64,000 bases of DNA. Source: Arcuatula senhousia. Taxonomy: Eukaryota; Mollusca; Bivalvia; Mytilida; Mytilidae. The translations under genes and the position numbers were made by a program. Each line of letters opens with the position of its first letter. Positions within the stretch are counted from its first letter, which is position 1. Positions 47,601 through 59,600 of the stretch are shown here, one piece after another. The stretch is from NCBI GenBank assembly GCA_963971305.1, contig OZ020309.1, positions 9,045,001-9,109,000 on the forward strand, written 5' to 3'. The notes under the pieces are model-generated. The model had not been told where the DNA came from, made no database searches, and was given only the letters and a program-made list of their open reading frames with translations.

Positions 47601-50600
47601 AACAACCTGCAACCTGAGGGTTTTTTAAGAGCGACTACACTTCATAAAATCAACCTTTGCCAAAAAACAACCTGCGACCTCCGCTAAAATATGCCTTTTA
47701 AAAGCGACCTTGCGACCTCACGCCCCTTTAAAAAGCGACCTTACAACCTCAGGGGGGTACCCTGCGGGGGCCCCCTAGAGGTGTCCTAAAAATCCTTTAT
47801 CACTTTCGGAATAATACCTGACAACAACAATCTGTCCAAAAGATAGGTCAATGCCATTCATCTGAGCTATAAATATAGGTGCCACAGCCTCATAAAGTGC
47901 CGTGCCGTCCATGTTGATCGTAGCTCCAATGGGAAGAATGAAACGTGTCACACGTCTGTCAATCTTGAGATTCTCTTCTAAGCATCTGAAAGTCACAGGT
48001 AGGGTGGCAGAGCTAAAAAACACAAGAAAAGATGTGATTAATAATAATCAAATCTGGATAAATTCATCTTAGGGTGGAGATAAACAAATTTAAGAATACA
48101 AAAATGCATGAGTGGAGACAGATTTTCCTAGATTTGTAATTTTTTAAATGTTCGCTCAAACTATAAAACACTTTAAATTCAAGGGATTGAATTAACCCCA
48201 TGTAATAAATGAAATAAAATCCTACTAAGTACATTTCTGTGTTTACAGTTAAATGCAAATTTTTAAATGAACTTTTTTTTTCATATTAGCAAATTCTATG
48301 AGAGCTTTATAAATGAATGATATAGTTTTTGTACAAGTCCAAAGCCTTGCAGTTTAACCTAATATCAAAATAGAGCTGCTAGCAAGATCATCATGAGTAG
48401 CTACAGTACGCCTGGGAAACCTGCAAGTCGCAACCAAGTATTGTTACCCGGAAGTTTATTGATACTAAGTGAAAGAACACTTTTTGCAAGAATCAGAGAA
48501 TGTCACTCCATGTGAAATTTGTCACAGATCTTAAATATACCAAAAATAATAGTTTAGTCTGAATTTTTAGCCATAAATCATTTTTATATTGTCAAGGCTA
48601 TTCTATTAACCAGGACAGGTCCAGATTTATGGAAAAAGGTAACTTAGAGTTTTAAATTGAAAATAAACTGTTTTTGCTTAATTTACAATTATTCAACAAA
48701 TAAACATGGAATGACATTCTTCAATTTCTCAAATTTATTACATTAAATGTAAATCACAAATTCCGGGTCCCGGAATTTTGGTTGCGACTTTCCAGTTAAC
48801 CAGGCGTGTACAGTAAACCAACTTATTTTCACGAGCAATTTATTTTTGCCTGTTTCGCGAGGAACAAGAATTAGTGAATATAAATCTTAGCTAATAAACT
48901 TGCGTATCATATCAATATAATTGTGATAATGATGAATCAGGAAAATAATAATGCACAAAATCGCAATCTGCTGGCCATTCAGGGTTAAAACACGAAATAA
49001 AATAGTCTCTAATAAATTGGTCTCAGTATACACATTGAACAATGTATATATGATGTCCCTGAAGAATTGACAGGCAGGTAGGATATTTCAAGTAAGGAAA
49101 ATAATTAAAAAAATATTTGTTTTGTCTTACAGCTTCCATAGAACAGATATCTTAAATGGATTTTTCTGGGTATTAGTCAATTCATCGTTGGGTTCTTGAA
49201 GAATTTGCTGAGCTAAACTATTCAGGATCATAGTGAGTTACAATTCTCCAGAATGCAACTTCCAGTTTCAGTTTGTGAAGTTTTGAGTCTGATAATCACA
49301 AGTTGGTAATTTCATTGTTTCTTTCAAACTTTACCAGTAGAAGAAAATGTTGTTAAGCAATAGATAAAAGATTAATACTGGATTACTGATTTTTCGCGGT
49401 TAAAATTTCTCTTACATCAATATTTATAAATATTTTGTACATGTTTTATGGGTGTTCAGTTTTATTGTTATCAAATATCATACCATAATAAACCTTGCAT
49501 ATTGACATGTCATTTTTTTTGGGTGAACATTAAGCAAAAATTAGTAGTAAATTCACAGTATCCCTACCTTGACCCTGTTCCTAATGCTGTCACAAAGGCC
49601 TGGGCGATGCCTTTAAACAACAAGAATGGATTCTTCCTCGTAAAGAAGAAATAAATCAACGGCAGAGTAATCAGGGCGTGGATAAACAGCCCCGCCAGGA
49701 CTGTCACCATATACATCCCTAACCGTTCCCCCACGGCACCCGGATCTTCTAACGATAATATTTTACCAGCGACCAGGAACATGATACCAATGGGAGAGTA
49801 CCTGGAAAATAGAGTGTATAAATACAAGTTCATAGTATTAAAAAAAATCAATTATAATTTTGTCCAGGAATTTTCAAATGGGAGGGTGCACAATTTTGTT
49901 TTCTCTTGTTTCTTACAGTTCCTAGACAAATTTTCATTTCAAACAGGAGGGCAGGCACCCAGCACGCCGCTTCTTAATCCCCCATTAAAATTGAACAAAC
50001 TAATATGGCTTAAGTTCACTCAAGTCTCACGTGTCACATTAAGGGCTGCTTTGTGGTTTTCTAAATTGTTGATATGTTTAAGTTGTGTCTCTTACAATTA
50101 TTCAACATCTCAAAATTTTCTATCAAGCTTAATGCATTTGCAGACAAAGGAGTTCCCTTAAACAAACTACCGTAGATATCCTCAACAAACATGGCAGTAT
50201 ATGAAAATTCTCAACATAGAGTTGTTGTTTATATGTTAAAAGCTCAAATTGTCTGCTTATAGACCCACCTGTAACTTAAGTTTTCACTGAAGTGTTGCCC
50301 TTTCCTACAATTTGGAGGCTCTTAGTTGTTTTTTTTTGGGTATATAGAAGTCCATCAGATTTTTTTTTTCATTTGAAGAATTGAAATTTCATAGAACAAA
50401 GAAAAAATGCTAAAATATTGGGGGTCAGTGACCTTTCTACAGTTTTATGACCATGTGAAGTTGGTGACATATAGTTTTGTTTTTCAGCATCATTATAATA
50501 TAAAGGAAAATGAAATCTATAGGATCATTATAAGCTGGAAACTCATCATATTTTAGTCATATTTCAAAGGAGAAAAGCCATATAAATCTTTTGGAAAACA

Positions 50601-53600
50601 TGAAAAAATAATAACTAAGGGTTACAGACCTTCTTTTTCTAGATATTAAAGAAAAGGTAAATTTTCCTACACATTTCTATATAAAAATTGATCATACATA
50701 TTCCCTCTAATTATCTCCCCCTGAAAATAGAACTTTTCAGAAAAAGCTTAAAGACATAGAACCTATCAATTTTGCAATTTTTTCACATTGAATAAAAAGA
50801 ACAGATATCAAAAGCATACATTCTAAAACTTATCTTTACCGACATAAAAACTCAAATTTTTGTAGCTTAAAATTATCGTATTTTAATTCTTCACATTGTC
50901 AAGCATAAATATTTACTTTTGGTAAACTGTTATTCACATGACCTTTACTGGGTACTCGTAAACTGAGAAACAAAATGAAACCAAAACAAGACGAAAACAA
51001 AACGAAATCGGTAAATTAAGAAAATGACTGGTGTCGAGTAAAATCGATTCAGTTTTCTTTTTTTTTCCGGTTTTGCTCGATTTCGTTTCCTATCTTTACA
51101 GATTTTGGTTGCTTAATTTTTTATTTTTGTTTCCATCTCTTTTTATTGATTTTGTTTTCGTTCTGTTCCCTTTTGGTTTATTTTCTTTTCTCAGTTTACT
51201 GGCACGCAAGTGTTTACATTTTATCATTAGTTTGTCCTCTTTTGTGACACTGCATATTTTATGCAGTCTACTCTCGAAAAGAATACTTTCTGGTAGGTTT
51301 TTTGAAAACTAACAGTGTCTTCAAAGGATTTACACTGTATTCTTCAAATAGTGTAAATTTCATTATTTTTTTAAACATTGCGAAAATGATAGGTTCTATG
51401 TCTTTAATTTCTTATTAATAAAATGAATAAGAATCAAATTTTGCATCTCTTGTGCTATTTCATGTAATTTTAATTGAAATTTAAGCTAAATATTTGCAAA
51501 ATGTCCGCCATTCAACTTTATAAATGTATTTTTTGCATTGTGAAAGCTGGACAAGAAATTCAAGAGGGAATGTTTATCATATACTCACCACATCACCATG
51601 GTGACCATTCTCATGATAATCTCATTGAGTATGGTGAAGAAGTTGATCATAAGTTGTGCTTCCTCTCCCATCTGACTCAGTAGCATTCCAAATGCAGTGA
51701 AGAACGAGATTATACCTATAAATCAAAGGTCAAGGTTACAGTAAAGTTTAATGAAGTAACATTAAAAATGTTCTTATGATAAAATTTTTTGTGATCAAAC
51801 TTTATTTTACAGTAGTTGATTTCAGAAACTTCATAAGCAAATACATTGATTTCAGGCTTTCACTCAATTTTTTCTAAATAGCCTTTTCCAAGTTTAGACA
51901 ACTGGGGTTTACTTTTATCTGGTATGCAAGTACACTGTGTTGCGATTGCATAATTTTTGTTGTGATTCATTGTTCATGTTATAATAAACAAGAGTGCAGT
52001 ATTTTATGAAGAGCTGACTCTTAGGACATAAACATTTTGCAAAACGAACTTAATAGTACATGAAATACTGACAATATCAATTAACACAGTTTGTACCAAC
52101 CCAACATTTCAAGATCTCTTTCCTTACCTAGAACATTAATACCATCACTGTATGGATATCGCTGTACAGTCTTAACATACGGCACTTTAATATCTATAAC
52201 AGTGTAATTATATTCATCGGTTTTATTCCATTTGGTAATATTCTCCACTTTGGCGTTCATCATCATACCCAGAGTTGTATTAATGTCCTTGATGGACATG
52301 TTCAGTGCTAAGAAATCGTCCATTAAAATCTTTTTCTGAACAGTCTTGAATTTGTCTTCGTCCTTGTATTCAGTCTTGACGTGAGAGAAGCAAGCTCGTA
52401 CAATGTTTGTTGGGAAGATGTTCCTGGATAGATAAATAAAATGAATAGAAAAAAACTAAATTAATTAGCAATCCTTAATGAGATTACATAAGGATACCCC
52501 CCAGCATCACATTGCAATGTGAACTCTATATTGCAAAATAAAATTAGAAGTCTAGTACATGTATCTGCTCTGGACAATACTGTGGATTCATTTATTTTCG
52601 TGGGAACCAATTTTCATGGTTTAGTGAAAAAGGACAATTTCCTGGAATCTTAAATTCATGGTTCTGAAGTCATCAGCATTAAGATCAATGTAAAATTTCC
52701 TTTTCGTGGGGTATCAAATTTGATGGGTCAAGATTACCCACAAATATTAGTAATTTAATAATAATGAAACCACAGTATCTACACGTTTCCATATGATGTA
52801 CTTCCTTCACATAAAATTTCATCAGACCCATTAAGCAGTTGAAGAGTTGTTGCGCTTACAAGTTACGTTGACGGACAAAGCAACAGACCTGAAATCACAT
52901 TGTACATTATGGTACCCCATGCATACCCCACCAAAAATCAAGGGGCTATGATAAGAAGTTGCTGAATTCTGTTAAGAAAATATTTTCAATGGCCGCCTGC
53001 CCACCATTTACCTTTCACCAGATAAGAAGGTGCTGAATACAGTTATGAAAATGTTTTTCATGGCCACCTGCCCATCACTCACCGTTCACCATTTTATGAC
53101 CTAGATTTTTCACTCACTCAACTGTCAATTCAAAAATTCACCGTGTATCATGTTTTTATCACTTTAAACTCAAACCCACCTTATGAGATCTAAGAATGCA
53201 TCAAGGGAGCTAACTCTATCATCTCCTTTTCCCTCATCCATATCTTTTGGTCGTAGGTTTTCATCGCCTGGATGTATGGCCGTTACTAAGATAATACCAA
53301 GTATAATGGCACAGAACGTTGTTCCAAAGTAATACAAGATGGCTCGTAGACCCATTCTACCACTGGTATTAGCATCAATGGAAGCAAGACCTGAAAGAAT
53401 TTAAGATTTGCATGCATATAAAAAGAGTTATAAGGTTATTTCTAGAATTATTTGGCAGAGATTAGAAACAGGCAGAAATGAAATACAAACTAGAATGGGG
53501 GTCTTCCATTGAAGACATTTGTACCGTGCGTCTTTAAATGTTCAGTCAACAGGATGTAGATGAGTGATGGGTATAACGCACTAAACACCATATAGTACTG

Positions 53601-56600
53601 TAAGAGGAAGCAACATGCTAAATATCAAGAGGGTGTGGCATGGAGTTGCCCAAAAAACTGCGGCAGAAATGTTTACAATACTGCAGGATGCTGGACACAT
53701 GAAAAAGCAAGATGACAGATAGTGTCAAATTGACCTGATCCTATATGTCGCTTTGCAACATGTTGCAGGCAGCATAAATATTAACAAAATAACGTGGTTC
53801 CATTTGTTTGTTTATTTTTTATTGACACTTTAAAACAACATGTCAAAAACCACAAAATCAAAAAAAAACTAAAAACAATGTCTTATTAATGCAAACCAAG
53901 AAAATTGGCCCCAACGGAAATAAATTCCTTAGTAATTAAAAACCTCATTTATTTTCCTTTTAACCTCAACTTCCTATTTCAGAAAGAAGCATTAAACAAC
54001 AATTTCAAAGATCACACAAGCATATTTAAACCATTACCAGTGAAAACAGATGTCAATTTTCCTTGTCGATTCTTAAATGAAAATTGACGACACTATTACG
54101 ATGTTGGTTTTCCAAATTAAAACTGACAACAGTTGTCACTGACGAGAGAGACATCTACCAATTATGCCGATCTAATCGATCGAGAATTCTAATAAAAAGA
54201 GACAATACCAAGTTTGCACTATAAAGACTCCCCGGACAACTTTCTAAATGATAAATTCATTTGAAAGAGTCTAAGTATTTTCCTCTTAGGAATAATGTTT
54301 TTCTCATTGTTGCAAGGAGCTGACCTAAATGGTTTGTATGCTGGGAATGTTATGGCAATTTTATAGTTTCTTCACATATCATTGTTTTTAAGTCTTTAGA
54401 AAATCTGCCAAAGTCAAAAATGGCCATATTTCCTTGAACAGGAGGTAAATGAGATCTGAAATCAAATCCCATCTTATTGGACCCCACCTTAATGCTGTTC
54501 ACCAAATATCAAGCGGCCGTGATTAATAGTTGCTGAGAAAACTGTTACGAAAATTTCTTCCCCGCCTGCCAAACATTCACCATTTTATAACCCTGATTTT
54601 TCACTCTGTGAAATCCAGCCAAAACTAATAAAGATCTTTGTACAAATTCTACTGTTCATTTAATTTTTTGTTTTCCACAAGAAGTCATTTTAATCCATCC
54701 ATAAAGGACAAGATATGATAAACGCTAAATTTGCCCCCTAAATTCGCCACATTGTAAGTTATTAAATGAGTTATGGTGAAAATATTCTAGATCAGTGCTC
54801 AGATGAATAAAGTATAGCAAAACAACAGTATTTCTTTCAAAATGTCATTTATTACAGTGATGTCATCACACAGTTTTCACGAAATGTGCAGGACCGCCGG
54901 ACCAGTCCGATGAAAAATTTACAAATTACCCTTCCGTCTGGTGAATTTGGTCAAATTTACAATTAATATTGCAGACCTTTGTTATTGGTCAGACAAGAGT
55001 GTTTGAGGTTTTTTTTTTTTGGGGGGGGGGGGCAAATTGAACTATGAGCCAGAGATATTTTTTTGTTAGTTTCTGTATTAGAAATCTTCATTTACACAAA
55101 TAATTGTGGTGGTACTCTGTGTGGGTCATAGTTTTATTTGTCATAAACAGGGTTGCCACTAAATTCAATGGTTTTTCAAAGACTTTTCAAGGGTATTTTA
55201 GTCATTTTCAAGGATGAAAACAGTCAACAAAATTTCTGCTCCCTGATGAAATTTTCTGTGAAACAGTTCAATCATGAACTTACAACAACTTCCAGGGTTT
55301 TTTAAGGATATTTTCATTTTTTTTTTAATTAAAGGTCTTTTCCAGACCTTGAACTGACAAATGAAATGCAAGGGTTTTCCAGATTTGAGGGTGTGTTGCA
55401 AACCAGCATTAATCACTAGAAATTTGCATGTTTTTTACATTTTTTCACCAAATTATAATTTTCAAGCCACTTTGGGTATTTATTTTAACTTCATAGCTAG
55501 CTGTCAGTAACTGCGAGTGTTCTCAAGGGAGTTCCTTAACGTTTAGTTGTTCTCGTATAGTACTCTTGTCTCAGGTTCTCTCTTGGTGAATTGAACTTTT
55601 ATCGATTTGATTTTTAAAGTGTGTTATTTTTTGTGCTTTGTACAATATAAACAATAGGGGGAAGGTTGGGCCCCAAAAAACTAGCTTAACCCTATATATG
55701 TGCCTGTCCTAAGCCAGGAATCCTTGTCAAAGCTTTTGTTTGTCCTTGTCTACTATCTGTTTTTTGTTTTATGTCCAGAAATGGGTCTTTCTTTGATATT
55801 CTAAGGATTTGTTTGAATCTTATGTATTGTATTTTTTAATCTTGGGCCAATGCAAGACAGCGAGCAGTGACCTCTGGTCACGTTGAAGACTGCTGGCTGT
55901 TTTCCATTGTGATTTTTTAAATTGCCGTTTCTTTAATGTTGGTTGTGTCGCGTACACTTATTCCACATCTCTTTATCATCTATTCACAATGGACAACTTA
56001 AAAGTAAATAATAAATTTTAGCTAATTCAAAGTATATATTTCATATTTCCAACTCATTTTAATAATTTCAAATCTGGTGGCAAAATGTGGCTCTTTTAAC
56101 ACCTTGTACTTTGTGGTTTGCAGGTGAGTTGCTTTGAAATCTAGACATTGTAGGATTCTTTTTTCACCTTTTTTGTCATTGACTGTCACCCAGGAAAGCC
56201 AAAAAATTGGCATCTAGCGAAAAAAAAAATAATGAAACCACAATATAGAAGAAAATGAGATGTGGAATAAGTGTACGTGACACAATCTACAATATAAACG
56301 TCAATTTGAAAAATCCACAATGGAAAACAGCCAGCAGCCTTCATATTTAGTTTTCAGGGGAGATAACTCTTTTTGAAAAACTAGACTGGTTTCCTGTTTA
56401 CCTGTTATCATGCAAGAGGTAATCAAGGGTAGTATCATCAGTTTTAACATCCTCATAAGAACGTCTCCGGGAAAGGCAATCAGCATGATAGCCTTCTCTG
56501 AGGGTTCCGCTAAACGTAACGCAAATCCCAGGATCAAACCTACGAACACGCTGGCGATTGTCAAGGTCAAAAGGAGATTGTCTTTGCCCCATGCTCCTAT

Positions 56601-59600
56601 CTGAAATAGAGGAATAAAATGAAATAAAAGTAAATGAGGATTTTTATACTGATATGCACCTGTACACACGCAAAATGTTGACTGTGTTTAACGTGCGTCT
56701 GGCCTATGTTAAACGCATGTCATCTGACGCATATTGAATTGGTGTTTCTAACCACGTACGTCTGATGCACGTTAAAAATTTATCTTGGCAATAATTTTAT
56801 TTCATAATAAAACACACTAAAAAATAACTTTCTAACTTCATACATTTTAGGAAACTATATGTCTGACGTATGGTAAATGTACGTTTACCGCACGTTTAAA
56901 AAACATACGTCTGACATATGTTTTTACAATAATTTGATGTACGCTTACCGTACAGCGGTTAGAAACATACGTTTAACGTACGTTTATGCACTATGTCAGA
57001 CGCACCTTTTTATTAACGTACGTCAGACGTATGTCTAAATTTTGCCTGTGTAACAGTGAATAATGTATGTATGATGTATCCAACAGATTTTTGAAATATA
57101 AATAAATTTACGATTCTACCCATGTTTATAAGAACTTGATTTAAAATTTTCTGCTCATTATTCTAATCATATCATTAGTATTATTTCATGCCACAAGTAT
57201 TTATTTTTGTAGTAAATATGCAATACTTCCAAATCCCTGAAATGGTATAACTCATGAATAAAGTACTTTATGTTATTCCGATGGTGTTTGACATTTTCAA
57301 CCTTTTGGCAAGTAGATCAAGATGACTTCTGATGAGTCTTAGTAGACAAAATGGGCATATGGCATTGCAAAATTTTATTGTCTGGAACTTTGCTGCAATA
57401 TTTATTTATCAATTGGAATAACAAACAATTATTAGACTATTAAAGGGCAAAAAAATTCTTAACCAAGATGTATTTTAATGTCATTTTGGAACGTCATATA
57501 GGAAACAACTCATGTTCACTTTGAAGCTGCTAAATTAATTTTCAATTTGTAAATTTTAATTGCCCTTATTTTATGAATGTTGTTTCATGTATATTTATTC
57601 TAAGTCTCAATATTGTCTTGAAAAATACTACAAGAATTAAAAGTCATTTTGAAGCATTTTTGTCACTTATCTAGTTCATGCAAAACATCATGCCATTGTA
57701 ACAAGCATTAGTTTATATCTTTTATTATGAAAACATACACATTCTCTTGCTGACATGTCGCAAGTTCAATATATCCTTATATTTATACCATTAACAGTCT
57801 TAAATTAATTCCTTCGTGTCTAATTTTGTCCCCGACCATATTAAGGGGGATTACTTATGGTTGACAGCAGAGATTACTGCTCTCCATAAAAACAACTATC
57901 TGTCTGTATCATTATCCTTTACTTGTTTATGTTTTGTTATCTGAGCAGAATCGATAGTTTCATGATACGGAAAAAGAAAAAGCTTTTTATACTGATGCTT
58001 TGGGCGCATTAACGTCATGTTGTGTACTTTTTATTCATTAAATAATGGTTCTATGAGCACGATTCTGACCTGCGTTGTAATTTCAGCATTAATGGGCTGA
58101 TATTTGTATGTTTTAGACAGTCGGAAATTAAAAATCAAGGAATCCATTACCAGACATTTAGTTCGACTTATAAAACATCATTAAAATAATTTCAAATCAT
58201 TTCCTTACACAAGAATCATTAGTCTCTGGGTTTTTTCATTCGGTATATATATTTTAATTTACTGATCTTGGATCAGTATAATGCTGATCCATTAAACGTA
58301 TATAGGTTGAAGGTTAAGGTGTCAAGGTCTTTTTAGTTTTGTGGGAGTGGAAAGAAATTGGTTCAATTATTATTTTCATTTTTTGTATTAATTTATGTTT
58401 GTATTTAAAATAAATGATAATATAGAAAACAATTGCATATTAATAGAAAATAATGAGATGTGGAAAAAGTGTCCTCAACACAGCTCACAATTAAATGGCA
58501 ATTTAGAAAAACCACAATGGACAACCGCCAGCAGCCTTCAACGAGGCCATTTGGCACTGCTCGCGGTCATAAATAATGATTAAACATATGTGTAATTCTC
58601 CAGCCTCGAGACTCAACCTTCCGACTTTTTGACCCATTTTCTGTTCACCTGACTTTCTGTTTATTCTCCTGTTACTTCAAGACTCGACAAAATTTTTCAT
58701 TTATAGACATTTTCACTGCTCAGTAATTAAAACATTTCCAGTGTGTAAGGGTTTTGTCAATTGGTCAGACAGTAATTTTACATGTAAAGGTGTTAATTGA
58801 AGATTTATTGACCTGATAATTGGTTGTTTTTAAAAGGGGCGTGAGGTCACAGGTCGTTTTTTGGCATAGGTCGATTTTATGAAGCTTAGGTCGGAAGTCG
58901 CAGGTCGTTTTTAACCCTGCGGGAGCCACATAATTGTATAAACAGTTAGAGACACCTGCTAGAGCCCTAAATCAACGCTGAATTGCAATTTTAAAGAGCG
59001 AGAAAAAATCTCCACCTTTTTGTCTCATGACAGATGCATCACATGTAAGATTAAAGAAGCAAAGAGGCACCAATGGGACATTCAAGTGTCAAAAGTCCGA
59101 AAAGGGAAAGACAAAACCAGTAAACACAAACAAGAACAGCACAAGGAAACACAAAAGACAAAAAAAACCCACAAAATCAACCAAACAGAAATCAACAATG
59201 TTAACGCAAACTCAAGTTGTAAGGAGAGTGATTTACTCAGGTTAAAAAATATTTAGACAACATAGAGATGAAAAACAATGTGACGTACAAATGAATTTGC
59301 TTAGGAGATAACAAAGAAAACAAGAGGCTCCCAGGAGCCTGAATCGCTCACCTGGTCTTAATGTCAACCCTTTGAAGACTTTTGTATAGCTAAATGAGCT
59401 GAATGTTTAAGCAATAAAAAGCTTTTCTCTATAGCTATCTGCAATAGTTTTCATTCCAAAACAAAAAAAACCTAAAGGGGTCATCTGACAACTTTGACCC
59501 TACAAAGACTTTTGTAGAGCTAATTAAGCTGAACATTTAAGCAAGCAACATCTTTTCTCTATCTGCAAAAGTTTTCTTTCTTTAGGCCAAAAACACTATT

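Noticed and set aside
59020..59256. Lys-rich open frames
   Set aside because: A-rich repeat-like sequence in an intron of the transporter gene; two overlapping frames are open by composition only.
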